From contig CAZMRW010000112.1 in the NCBI GenBank assembly GCA_964568805.1, positions 1 to 11,578 of the forward strand: a stretch of 11,578 nucleotides of DNA, read 5' to 3'. A model generated the notes under the pieces. It saw nothing but the letters and a program-made list of their open reading frames with translations, was not told the origin of the DNA and did not search any database. The translations under genes were made by a program, and so were the position numbers. This stretch comes from CAZMRW01 sp964568805. GTDB lineage: Bacteria; Pseudomonadota; Gammaproteobacteria; Methylococcales; Methylomonadaceae. Position 1 is the first letter of the stretch, and each line of letters starts with the position of its first letter. Of the stretch, positions 1-7,331 are shown piece after piece.

Positions 1-171
1 ATTAGTGCCCGCTCAAAATATCAATTTGCTTTGTCTGTCGAAGATCCTGCAGGAAACCATTTTTACTCGAAAATAAATAACGGCTGAAATTAGTCTATCA
101 ATCCAAAAATCCATATTGCCCGACTTTAACTGTGATAAGCTAAACGATTAGGTTTTTTGATCAAAAGATTT

Positions 172-1338
172 ATGAATAAACGATGTATCCTGTTTGTTTT
201 CAGTGCCTTGGCATTCCTTGCCAAAACGGCTTTGGCCGGTCAATTCACTTTGCCTTTGCAAGTAGACTATAGCTTGATAAAAAATGCCCTGGTCAGTCAA
301 CTTTATACCGGAGCCGGTCATACGGCCAATTTGTGGAATGACCGCCTCGGCTGCAGTTATCTGAAGCTCTCCGATCCGCGGATTGACGGACAGAATGGAC
401 AGATACGCTTGCTGAATAATGTCCAGGCAAGATTGGGCACGGGGATGGGCGGTCAATGCCTGACCGTTCTGGAATGGGGCGGCGTTCTGGAAACCTGGCA
501 AAAACCGACCATCGAAGCGGGACAGTCCGTACTCAGTTTTCCGGTTACCAGAGCGAGCGCTTACGACCCGCAGGGCCGTCAATTAACCATCGACAAACTT
601 CAGGATTTGATTACGCGCTTTGCCGAACCCAAACTCGGCGGACTGAAAGTGGATTTGAAACAATCCCGTGGCGATATCGAACGCAACATCGCTCAATTTC
701 TGCCCAAAGAAAACGAGGCTGAAATCAGGGACATGCTCAATACATTAAGATTTTCCGACGCTGCCGCAACAGACGATGGAATCGCGATTAAACTGGCTTT
801 TGAGGCACCGATTAAACCGGTATCGCCCAAACCGGCAGCTCCGTTTACCGAAGCCGAGCAACAACAATTTCAGGTCGCATGGCGGCAATGGGACGATTTT
901 CTAAGCAAAGCCGTTGAGCAGGCGGCCAATGATGCGCAATCGCCTGAACTGCGCGATACCCTGATGGAAATTCTGCTGGAATCCCGCAGCGCCTTTCAGG
1001 CCGGATTAAAAAATGATCGCCAGGACGGCGAAGATCCGATACGGGTGTTTTTTATCCAGACCTGGCAACGCCTGGCTCCCGAGTTAAAAACGATTGCAAA
1101 ACAGTTGCCGGAAATTCAGGGCTTGCGCTATATGACATTTATAACCGCAACCGATGTCATATACGAACTCGAAAACCTGGGCAGGCCGTTCGGCCTGGAA
1201 ATTTCCTCGGACGGACTGCGCAAACTCGGGCGCATGCTGATCGCCGGTCAGCAGGAACGAGCGGAAATCGGCGGATCCAATGCAGGGAAGCGGATGTCCA
1301 AAGGAAACTTTGACGAAGACAACGGTATTCGCTTTTAA
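172..1338 (+). CDS. Predicted exported protein of unknown family
   Basis: I do not recognise the family. The 388-residue product starts with a clear signal peptide: Asn-Lys-Arg at residues 2-4, a hydrophobic core at about 6-17, and a likely signal peptidase I site after the Ala-Leu-Ala ending at residue 22, so the mature protein should be periplasmic or secreted. There is no lipobox cysteine at the cleavage site and no later membrane segment. The mature N-terminal half (about 23-140) looks beta-rich; the C-terminal half is rich in Gln, Glu and Leu and probably helical. The ATG at 172 is chosen because it places the positive charges directly before the hydrophobic core; a TTG at 157 in the same frame would add five residues and has an AGG just upstream, so it cannot be excluded. 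The 180-base gap to the next gene argues for separate transcription. Coding is supported by length and the signal peptide; the function is unknown. Confidence 0.75.
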   Translation: MNKRCILFVFSALAFLAKTALAGQFTLPLQVDYSLIKNALVSQLYTGAGHTANLWNDRLGCSYLKLSDPRIDGQNGQIRLLNNVQARLGTGMGGQCLTVLEWGGVLETWQKPTIEAGQSVLSFPVTRASAYDPQGRQLTIDKLQDLITRFAEPKLGGLKVDLKQSRGDIERNIAQFLPKENEAEIRDMLNTLRFSDAAATDDGIAIKLAFEAPIKPVSPKPAAPFTEAEQQQFQVAWRQWDDFLSKAVEQAANDAQSPELRDTLMEILLESRSAFQAGLKNDRQDGEDPIRVFFIQTWQRLAPELKTIAKQLPEIQGLRYMTFITATDVIYELENLGRPFGLEISSDGLRKLGRMLIAGQQERAEIGGSNAGKRMSKGNFDEDNGIRF

Positions 1339-1518
1339 ATCCGACCCACTGTCGATGCCGGCACAATTTAGAATCAAACAGGAAATGAATCCCTATAACT
1401 GCAAATTCTAACAATATAAATTTTATTGTTTTATCATAGTATTGCTCTATCCTTTAACAAACCGGAAAGTTGATAAAACCAATTTTATAAAAAACAATAA
1501 TTTCCAGGAGATTGATTC
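1339..1518 (+). promoter_or_regulatory. AT-rich leader before terD, probable promoter region
   Basis: This gap separates the exported-protein gene from the first TerD gene and becomes strongly AT-rich from about 1390. It holds an inverted repeat, AACAATA at 1410-1416 and TATTGTT at 1424-1430, and a third copy of AACAATA at 1493-1499. A CAGGAG ribosome binding site lies a few bases before the ATG at 1519. I found no well-spaced -35/-10 pair: a TTGATA at 1470-1475 has no good partner at 16-18 bases. Promoter position is therefore inferred from composition and gene layout only. Confidence 0.35.
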
Positions 1519-2094
1519 ATGGGTATTTCTTTAAGCAAAGGCGGCAATATCAGCCTGTCCAAAACCGATCCTACCCTGAAAAATATTATCGTTGGCCTCG
1601 GTTGGGATACGAGAGCCACAGACGGCGCCGATTTTGACCTGGACGCCAGCGCTTTTATGGTCAAAGAAGACGGCAAGGTCCGATCCGACAGCGATTTTAT
1701 TTTTTATAACCAGACCAAATCGACCTGCGGTTCCGTCGAGCATACCGGCGATAACCGCACGGGCGCAGGCGATGGCGATGACGAAGCCATCGTCATATTA
1801 CTCGATAAAGTGCCCGTTGATATACAACGCATCGCGTTCACCGTCACCATTCACGAAGCCGATGCGCGTAAACAGAACTTTGGCCAGGTGTCTCGCGCCT
1901 ATGTTCGGATTGTCAACAAAGACACCAATGTCGAAGTTGCCCGCTATGACTTGAGTGAAGACGCCTCAATTGAAACAGCAATGATCTTTGGCGAAATTTA
2001 CCGGCATGGCGGCGAATGGAAATTTAAAGCCGTAGGCCAGGGCTATGCCGGCGGTTTGGCGGCATTGGCCCGTCAATACGGCATCAATATCTAA
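1519..2094 (+). CDS. terD: TerD-family tellurium resistance / stress protein (TerD-like)
   Basis: Single-domain TerD protein of 191 residues, the normal family length, with no signal peptide, so cytoplasmic. It opens with the typical SLSKGGN (4-10) and has GLGWD (26-30), DFDLDASAF (38-46), FIFYN (60-64), the acidic loop GDNRTGAGDGDDE (77-89), RKQNFGQVS (117-125) and the C-terminal EWKFKAVGQGYAGG (166-179). The aspartates of the DLDAS and GDGDDE stretches are the calcium-binding sites known for this family. TerD proteins are needed for tellurite and colicin/phage resistance phenotypes and are thought to act with TerC and TerB as a metal-sensing complex at the inner face of the membrane. A good CAGGAG site precedes the ATG. 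By hand count about 69% of residues match the next intact paralogue, so the choice between the names terD and terE is based on order and overall resemblance. Confidence 0.93.
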   Translation: MGISLSKGGNISLSKTDPTLKNIIVGLGWDTRATDGADFDLDASAFMVKEDGKVRSDSDFIFYNQTKSTCGSVEHTGDNRTGAGDGDDEAIVILLDKVPVDIQRIAFTVTIHEADARKQNFGQVSRAYVRIVNKDTNVEVARYDLSEDASIETAMIFGEIYRHGGEWKFKAVGQGYAGGLAALARQYGINI

Positions 2095-2369
2095 TTCACC
2101 CTGCTTCACTGTTAACTTTCAAATAACATAATTGATACTCTCTGCACTTCGACATTCGGCAATGCAATTCCCTTCCTGATGGACGACTGCACGGACAAAT
2201 AGCTTGCTCCTGCAATATCTGCATTCTCCATATACCAATGGCTTATGCGGGAGTTAAAGCACCGGGCGCAATTGCCGAAAAGATTTGGGTGAGATGATTG
2301 ATTAAATCCATTTTTGATGTACGAATACGATAACCACGACAAATCATCACAACGACACAGGAGACTAGT
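2095..2369. other. Intergenic region between the two TerD genes
   Basis: These 275 bases carry no convincing gene. The strong ribosome binding site AGGAG at 2359-2363, six bases before the ATG, belongs to the downstream gene. A perfect 9-base inverted repeat, TTCGGCAAT at 2155-2163 and ATTGCCGAA at 2271-2279, encloses about 107 bases. No terminator with a T-tract and no well-spaced promoter was found. The spacing is large for two co-transcribed paralogues, so a second promoter is possible. Confidence 0.4.
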
Positions 2370-2945
2370 ATGGCAATATCACTCAGCAAAGGCGGCAACG
2401 TAAACCTCAGTAAAGAAGCGCCGGGCTTGAATAAAATCGTGGTCGGTTTGGGCTGGGATGCGCGCGCGACCGACGGTGCGGCATTTGACCTGGACGCCAG
2501 CGCATTTTTGGTTAAACTGGACGGCAAAGTGCGTTCGGATAACGATTTCTGTTTCTATAATAATAAAACCGTTGCCGATGGCGCCGTCCAGCATGCGGGC
2601 GACAACCTGACCGGCGCGGGCGAAGGCGATGACGAGTGCGTCAATGTTGAATTGAGCAAAATACCGGCTGATCTGGACAAGGTCGTTTTCGCCGTAACGA
2701 TACACGAGGCGGAGTCGCGCAAGCAAAATTTCGGCCAGGTCAGCCACGCCTACATCCGCATTGTCAACCAGGACGGCGGACAGGAAATCGCCCGTTACGA
2801 TCTGAGCGAAGACGCGTCGATCGAGACCGCAATGATTTTCGGCGAAATCTACCGGGTTGGCGCAGACTGGAAATTCAAGGCGGTAGGTCAAGGTTTTGCC
2901 GGTGGACTTGGGCCTTTAGCGGCTTCTTTCGGCGTCAACGTGTAA
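2370..2945 (+). CDS. terE: TerD-family tellurium resistance / stress protein (TerE-like)
   Basis: Second intact single-domain TerD protein, also 191 residues and cytoplasmic. It repeats the family signatures: SLSKGGN (4-10), GLGWDARATDG (26-36), FDLDASAF (39-46), an acidic loop GDNLTGAGEGDDE (77-89) and WKFKAVGQGFAGGL (167-180). Relative to the upstream paralogue the loop has Leu for Arg at 80 and Glu for Asp at 85, conservative changes that should keep calcium binding. The ending AxxFGVNV resembles enterobacterial TerE, hence the symbol, but the two paralogues are close enough that the names could be swapped. The pair probably arose by tandem duplication. The AGGAG at 2359-2363 fixes the start. 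Confidence 0.92.
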   Translation: MAISLSKGGNVNLSKEAPGLNKIVVGLGWDARATDGAAFDLDASAFLVKLDGKVRSDNDFCFYNNKTVADGAVQHAGDNLTGAGEGDDECVNVELSKIPADLDKVVFAVTIHEAESRKQNFGQVSHAYIRIVNQDGGQEIARYDLSEDASIETAMIFGEIYRVGADWKFKAVGQGFAGGLGPLAASFGVNV

Positions 2946-2961
2946 TCCCCGATTGTCGATA

Positions 2962-3407
2962 ATGGAAATCCGTAAAGGTCAACGGCTTCCGCTGGCCTCG
3001 CTAGTTACCGCCGACAATAACGTCTATGGCTTTCAGATAGGCATGCAGCTAACCGGGTGGTCACTTCCGTTGATTTCGTCTGTTTTGGCCTGGACGCGCA
3101 GCAAAAATTGTCGGATGACCGCTACATGATTTTTTACAATCAACCGATGTCGCCCTGCGGCGCCGTTGAACTGTCGAGCCCTGTTGGCGATAACGCTGGC
3201 TTTGTCTGCCGGCTCAATAAACTGCCTGATGCCATCGACCGCCTGTTTTTTACTGCAGCGGTCGATGGTTCGGGTGCGATGCGCCAGCTACAATCCGGTT
3301 ATCTGCGATTTGTAGTAGACGGCAAGAAACAGGCGCTTTACGATCGTTTATTGGATGAATTTCCGTCCTGGCTCAAAGAAGCCAAAAACAAACGCATCAT
3401 AAATTAA
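2962..3407 (+). pseudogene. Short TerD-like gene, frameshifted and C-terminally truncated
   Basis: An ATG at 2962 opens a frame reading MEIRKGQRLPLASL, the typical opening of a divergent TerD subclass, and continues through GFQIGMQLTG to about 3056. The homology then continues one frame over with VTSVDFVCFGLDAQ, LSDDRYMIFYNQPMSPCG and RLFFTAAVDGSG, stopping at TAA 3405-3407. The first frame ends at TGA 3127-3129, giving only 55 residues. One extra G in the GGG run at 3055-3057 would join both frames into a single 148-residue protein. Even repaired, it lacks the family C-terminus (the E-Y-R ... W-K/R ... VGQGF part, about 45 residues) and ends in a Lys-rich tail instead. It also lacks the GDGDDE calcium loop. 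It is either a decaying gene or a sequencing error in a G run combined with a naturally shortened protein. A GTG at 3057 could start the 116-residue downstream part alone, but that would cut the domain in its first strand. Confidence 0.7.
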
Positions 3408-3464
3408 TGCAATTGACATGATGCAACTTCATTTGCCTTCTCTCAATCCAGTCCGGCTGCATCA
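3394..3464 (+). promoter_or_regulatory. Possible pair of competing hairpins at the end of the TerD-like gene
   Basis: Three short arms can pair in two exclusive ways. GCATCAT (3394-3400) is the reverse complement of ATGATGC (3418-3424), with a 17-base loop. TGATGCA (3419-3425) is the reverse complement of TGCATCA (3458-3464), with a 32-base loop. The middle arm is shared. The stop codon of the TerD-like reading frame lies in the first loop. This shape resembles an attenuator, but there is no T-tract and the stems are only seven pairs, so chance is quite possible. Confidence 0.2.
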
Positions 3465-3622
3465 GAAAAGCGTCTCCGGGCAGCGATTTATTTCATATGA
3501 CAAAAGAAGGACTTCCCGGTTTTGTCGCCTTTCCTGTTGATCATCTCATTGGAAAACAATGGATTAATCTTGACCGTAGGCAACCGGGGATTTTTTCCAA
3601 ACAAAAACACACTACTAATATT

Positions 3623-3627
3623 AAGGG
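3623..3627 (+). promoter_or_regulatory. Ribosome binding site that fixes the terZ start
   Basis: AAGGG lies eight bases before the ATG at 3636. The frame is open upstream to a TTG at 3522, but the extra 38 residues match nothing in TerD proteins. This site together with the family N-terminus therefore places the start at 3636. Confidence 0.6.
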
Positions 3628-3635
3628 TACTTAAC

Positions 3636-4229
3636 ATGGGCATCAGTTTACAAAAAGGGCAAAAAATTTCATTATCTAAAGAAGCCGGCGGCACCTTGAA
3701 CAAAGTCGTTATGGGCCTGGGCTGGGATGTTAAAAAATCGGGCGGCGGACTGTTTAAAGGCATGTTTGGTGCCGGTGGTGGCGCTTCCATCGATCTGGAT
3801 GCGTCCTGCGTCATGTTTAACGAACAAAACAAGGTTGCCGATACAATCTGGTTCAGACAATTGAAAAGCCGCGACGGCAGCGTTGTCCATACCGGTGATA
3901 ATCGCACCGGCGAGGGCGACGGCGATGACGAACAAATCATCGTCGATCTGACTAAAGTTCCTGCGAACATCAAAGCGCTGGTATTCACCGTCAATTCCTT
4001 TACCAGTCAAACCTTCGATGACGTCGATAATGCCTATTGCCGCATGGTCGATGCCAGCAATAACAAGGAAATCGCTCGTTACACTCTGAGCGCCCAGGGC
4101 CCGCATACGGCCCAAATCATGGCAAAACTTTACCGGCACAACGACGAATGGAAGATGCATGCCATTGGCGAAAACGGTAACGGACGCACCATCGAAAGCC
4201 TGTTGCCGCAAATTATCGTGCATTTGTAA
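3636..4229 (+). CDS. terZ: TerZ-like TerD-domain protein
   Basis: A 197-residue cytoplasmic TerD-domain protein (enterobacterial TerZ is of similar length). It is assigned to TerZ rather than TerD/E because of a Gly-rich insertion after GLGWD (about 36-50, GGGLFKGMFGAGGG), the form SIDLDASCVMF (51-61), DTIWFRQLKSRDGSVVHTGDN (69-89), FTVNSFTSQTFDDVDNAYCR (117-136) and the ending GRTIESL in place of VGQGFAGGL. The calcium-binding residues are present in DLDAS (53-57) and in the full acidic loop GDNRTGEGDGDDE (87-99). Only six bases separate its stop from the ATP-grasp gene, so terZ is very probably co-transcribed with the enzyme block. Confidence 0.9.
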   Translation: MGISLQKGQKISLSKEAGGTLNKVVMGLGWDVKKSGGGLFKGMFGAGGGASIDLDASCVMFNEQNKVADTIWFRQLKSRDGSVVHTGDNRTGEGDGDDEQIIVDLTKVPANIKALVFTVNSFTSQTFDDVDNAYCRMVDASNNKEIARYTLSAQGPHTAQIMAKLYRHNDEWKMHAIGENGNGRTIESLLPQIIVHL

Positions 4230-4235
4230 GCGCCC

Positions 4236-5255
4236 ATGAGAGTCTGGTTTAACCTTACCTTTTCAACGATCAATGCGGTCTTCAGAAATTTTCGAGCGGC
4301 CATTCCGGCGGGCGACTTAACCCTGATTTGCACCCATACGCACAGCACCGCAGCCGCCTTCCTGGCGGCTGACGAAAACTATCTGGAACCAGCCGATCTG
4401 ACCGGCCCGGCCTATCTCGAATGGTGTCTGTTTTTTTGCCGCCGGCACAACATAAACCTGTTTTGGCCTGGCAAGGAAGCGGCGCTGATTGCTAAAAACA
4501 TGTCGCTGTTTGAGGCCATGGGAACGCAGGTTCTTTCGGTTGCCGATGCCGATACGCTGAATTTACTGCATAATAAAGCGCATTTTTATGCCGGACTTAG
4601 CTCTGAAGTCGCTAAAACCATGGATTTTATTGCGGTTAATGACTGCGCTGCGTTTGATAACGCCGTCGCCGAATTATCGGCCAAACATAAAAGGCTTTGT
4701 GTTAAACCGGCGGTTTCAGTCTATGGCCTGGGCTTTCGAATACTGGATGTGCAACGCGACAGCATTACCCATTTGCTCAAGGGTGTCGAATACCAGATTC
4801 CGTTAAAGGAATTACGCCAGGGAATGAATTCCACTCCTCATTTCGATACGCTGCTGGTAATGGAGCATTTGGGCGGACCGGAATGGAGCGTCGATTGTGC
4901 CGGACGTCATGGCAAACTGCTCTGCGCCGTGCAACGAAAAAAATCGCCGTTGGCGGGTCACGGCCAAACGATCGAGAACCATGCCGACATAGCCGGCATG
5001 GTGGCAAGATTGACCTCGCATTTCCGCCTGAATGGTCTTTTCAATATCCAGTTTAAAGAAGGCGAACAGGGACCCCGGTTATTGGAAATCAACCCTCGCC
5101 CTTCCGGCGGCTTCGGCATGGCCTGTTTGTCCGGCGCGAATCTGGCGCACATGGTCTGGCAGAGCCTGAATGGAGAAACACCGGCTGCACCCGATATACG
5201 CTACGGACTGAAGGTGACTGAAATCAAGACGCCGGTCGTTTTGCAAGGGTCCTAG
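4236..5255 (+). CDS. ATP-grasp ligase of the Ter-associated biosynthetic module
   Basis: A 339-residue ATP-grasp enzyme of the carbamoyl-phosphate-synthase-like group found in Ter loci. The N-terminal part (about 1-110) is the substrate or Rossmann-like lobe. The ATP-grasp fold follows: a Lys-containing nucleotide-binding strand around RLCVKPAVSVYGLGF (153-167), the hinge and acidic segment LVMEHLGGPEWSVD (207-220), GLFNIQFKE (267-275) and the metal-binding signature RLLEINPRPSGG (281-292), where Glu284 and Asn286 should hold magnesium. Such enzymes join a carboxylate to an amine using ATP. The substrate here is unknown; by established comparative work the module is proposed to make a nucleoside-like compound. 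The start is six bases after terZ with only a weak ribosome binding site, suggesting translational coupling. Confidence 0.85.
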   Translation: MRVWFNLTFSTINAVFRNFRAAIPAGDLTLICTHTHSTAAAFLAADENYLEPADLTGPAYLEWCLFFCRRHNINLFWPGKEAALIAKNMSLFEAMGTQVLSVADADTLNLLHNKAHFYAGLSSEVAKTMDFIAVNDCAAFDNAVAELSAKHKRLCVKPAVSVYGLGFRILDVQRDSITHLLKGVEYQIPLKELRQGMNSTPHFDTLLVMEHLGGPEWSVDCAGRHGKLLCAVQRKKSPLAGHGQTIENHADIAGMVARLTSHFRLNGLFNIQFKEGEQGPRLLEINPRPSGGFGMACLSGANLAHMVWQSLNGETPAAPDIRYGLKVTEIKTPVVLQGS

Positions 5256-5406
5256 CGGTGACGGTATCAACACCCAATAATTCGAATAAAAAACAGTCGG
5301 GCCATACCATCGGCAGCTATATCGTCCGGGTCCCGCTCTAAACGCCTTGTTATTTGGAAACGCATGCGTTTTCCTTGCCCGAAATGGCCTGATCAACTAT
5401 CTGAAC
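5256..5406. other. 151-base gap inside the enzyme operon
   Basis: This is by far the largest space between neighbouring genes of the enzyme block. It contains a GTG-started mini reading frame of 27 codons (5258-5341) beginning two bases after the ATP-grasp stop, with no ribosome binding site of its own. I recognise no promoter or terminator. The PRTase frame is open back to a TTG at 5347, but those residues do not look like the family N-terminus. Confidence 0.35.
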
Positions 5407-6604
5407 ATGCAAAAAAGTATATCAATCAAACTCGACACAGGAATGCTGCATCTTGATTTGAAACCTGGAAGCGTTCCGATTCATCGATTATTGGGATTTG
5501 CCGCGCGGGTCAGCAGTAAACGCAAGTTTTTGCTGGTCAGCAAGGTCCTCGGCAAACATTACCCGGTATCACCTCGTTCGATGAGTTGGTCCTACAGGGC
5601 CTTGGCCAGGCCTGTCTTAGGCAGCGGCGTAGGACGCAGTTCGATCTGGATAGGCATGGCGGAAACGGCAACCGGCCTGGGCTACGGCGTGTTCGAAGCC
5701 GCCCGTGTCGAAGGTGTGGAAAACGCCATGTTCATGCAAACGACCCGCTACCATCTGGACGGTATGGAGCGTCTTGAGTTTGATGAAGCGCACAGTCACG
5801 CCACCGATTTTTTCCTGTACTATCCGATTGAACCGGATTATCGGAAGCTGTTTTTATCTGCCGAAACGCTGGTCTTAATCGACGATGAAATCAGTACGGG
5901 CAGGACTTTTTTACGCCTGATCAAGGCCTATCAGGCAGTCAATCCCCGGTTACGCAAGGTGCTGATCGTCAGCCTGGTGAATTTCGCGCATGCTGACGAC
6001 CGAACCCTATTGGAAACCGAAGCCGGCATCGACGTCGCCTGGATCGCCATCNNNNNNNNNNGAGGGCTTATTGCGATTTGACGACGGCCACAATGACGCT
6101 GTCGACAAAATAAGCGTCAATGTATCGGGCAACGGCGAATGTAAAAAGCATCTACTGTCCTGGCCCGGCCGTTTGGGTATGAAATCGCCGGTGACCTTGG
6201 CAGACGGGGACGTCGACCGGCTGGTCAATCAATTCAATGCCGATGAGCTACGGCCGATCATGGTTTTAGGCACCGGCGAATGCAATGCCCCTGCTTATCT
6301 TTTGGGGCGGAAACTCGAACATCGCGGTTTTAAAGTCAGGGTGCAAAGCACGACGCGCTCGCCTATTCATCCGGGCAACGATATCGCCTCGGTTTGCCGC
6401 TTTGAAGACAATTATCAAGATAGCATCGCCAATTTTATTTACAATTTAAATCCCGACGATTACCGCGAAATTATCCTCTGTCATGAAACGCCGCTCTGCG
6501 ATGCGTTGCTGAAACGCTTGCACGAATGGCACGCGATTAGCGCGAGAATTGAACTTAATCCGCAAAGCTCCCATGCAAAACTACATTTTTTTAGACCTGG
6601 ATGA
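5407..6604 (+). CDS. Ter-module phosphoribosyltransferase with C-terminal TRSP domain (interrupted by assembly gap)
   Basis: One gene split by the N run at 6052-6061. The left part (215 residues from ATG 5407) is a PRTase: LLGFAARVSSKRKFLLVSKVLGKH (28-51, typical of this Ter family), GMAETATGLG (83-92) and the PRPP-binding signature VLIDDEISTG (156-165), in which two acidic residues and Thr-Gly bind ribose-phosphate. The right part (180 residues from 6062) carries VLGTGECNAPAYLLG and VQSTTRSPI, whose Thr-Arg-Ser-Pro names the TRSP domain. The right part reads one frame away from the left if the gap is counted as ten bases, so the true gap must be a multiple of three; ten Ns is a common placeholder. 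PRTases of this set are thought to attach or remove a ribose-5-phosphate on a base-like substrate. The start is uncertain because no clear ribosome binding site precedes 5407. The 3' end overlaps the HAD gene by 32 bases. Confidence 0.85.
6052..6061. other. Assembly gap (10 Ns)
   Basis: Ten undetermined bases inside the PRTase-TRSP gene. Reading frames on either side differ by one, so the printed length is not the true one if the gene is intact. A few to many residues between the PRTase core and the TRSP region may be missing. Confidence 0.98.
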
Positions 6605-7331
6605 CACGCTGTTTCAAACCTTGAGAAAATGCGAACGCGGACCCGACGATCCTGCGCTGGAGGCGCGCGCTTATCTGCCAGACGGCACGCCCAATTCCTA
6701 CGCCACCCGCAAACAGCAATGGCTATGGCAATGGCTGGCCAACGACTTCAGGATTGTTCCGGTCACGGCGCGGGATGCCCAGGCCTTTCAGCGGGTCGAA
6801 CTGCCATTTCGGGAAGAAGTGGTATTGAACCATGGTGCAGTCATTTTAAACAAGCAACGCATGGCCGACCCCGTTTGGATGCATAAAATAGTCTCCACCC
6901 TCCCCGACTACCATGCCAAATTAATGGCCGTCTGGGATGAGATACAACGCTATTGCCGTCATCATGTCGGCTACAAACTCCGACTGGTGGAGGATTTCGA
7001 GATCACCTGGTATGGCGTGGTCAAGCATGTCAGCGGTCTGGAAAGCCCTCTGAAAACCTTGCTGGACACCATTATCAAACCACAACCCGATGTGCTCGAC
7101 GGCAGCCTGTATTGGCATTTGAACGGCAACAACCTGGCCATCCTGCCTAAAATCATCAATAAAGAAAATGCAGTCAGCTATTTGCTCGACGGTTACCGGC
7201 AACAGCATCCTGATCTATTGACATTCGGCGCCGGCGACAGCCTCACCGATGCCGCTTTCATGACGTTGTGCGATTACGCCTTGATCCCCAAAAACACCCA
7301 GTTGTTCAAGTCACTGGCGGTAACCGAATGA
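6573..7331 (+). CDS. HAD-superfamily hydrolase (phosphatase) of the Ter module
   Basis: A 252-residue HAD enzyme with all four motifs: motif I DLDDT (8-12; Asp8 the nucleophile, Asp10 the acid/base), motif II VPVTARD (62-68, Thr65), motif III lysine in LPKIINKENAV (191-201, Lys193 or Lys197), and motif IV FGAGDSLTDAAF (218-229, Asp222 and Asp226 for magnesium). The large insertion between motifs II and III (about 85-190) is a C2-type cap, as in sucrose-phosphatase and Cof-like phosphatases acting on sugar or nucleotide phosphates. In this pathway it is proposed to dephosphorylate the PRTase-made intermediate. The ATG at 6573 puts motif I close to the N-terminus as usual and is preferred over a TTG at 6549. 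It starts within the end of the PRTase gene (32-base overlap) and its own TGA overlaps the next ATG, so translation is coupled on both sides. Confidence 0.9.
   Translation: MQNYIFLDLDDTLFQTLRKCERGPDDPALEARAYLPDGTPNSYATRKQQWLWQWLANDFRIVPVTARDAQAFQRVELPFREEVVLNHGAVILNKQRMADPVWMHKIVSTLPDYHAKLMAVWDEIQRYCRHHVGYKLRLVEDFEITWYGVVKHVSGLESPLKTLLDTIIKPQPDVLDGSLYWHLNGNNLAILPKIINKENAVSYLLDGYRQQHPDLLTFGAGDSLTDAAFMTLCDYALIPKNTQLFKSLAVTE

Noticed and set aside
2112..2342. 76-codon minus-strand frame in the terD-terE gap
   Set aside because: No recognisable domain, no ribosome binding site, and opposite direction to every other gene; listed only as intergenic sequence.
2379..2891. Long open frame on the minus strand opposite the terE-like gene (similar ones lie opposite terD, terZ and terA)
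   Set aside because: It is a complement-strand shadow of a highly conserved TerD gene; no family match and no ribosome binding site.
3055..3057. Programmed ribosomal frameshift in the TerD-like gene
   Set aside because: No slippery heptamer or stimulatory structure is evident; a simple one-base indel in a G run explains the frame change.
3522..3635. Upstream TTG extension of terZ
   Set aside because: The added residues do not resemble TerD proteins, while ATG 3636 has a ribosome binding site and the exact family N-terminus.
5347..5406. TTG start for the PRTase gene
   Set aside because: The extra 20 residues have no family resemblance; ATG 5407 gives a typical start, although its ribosome binding site is weak.
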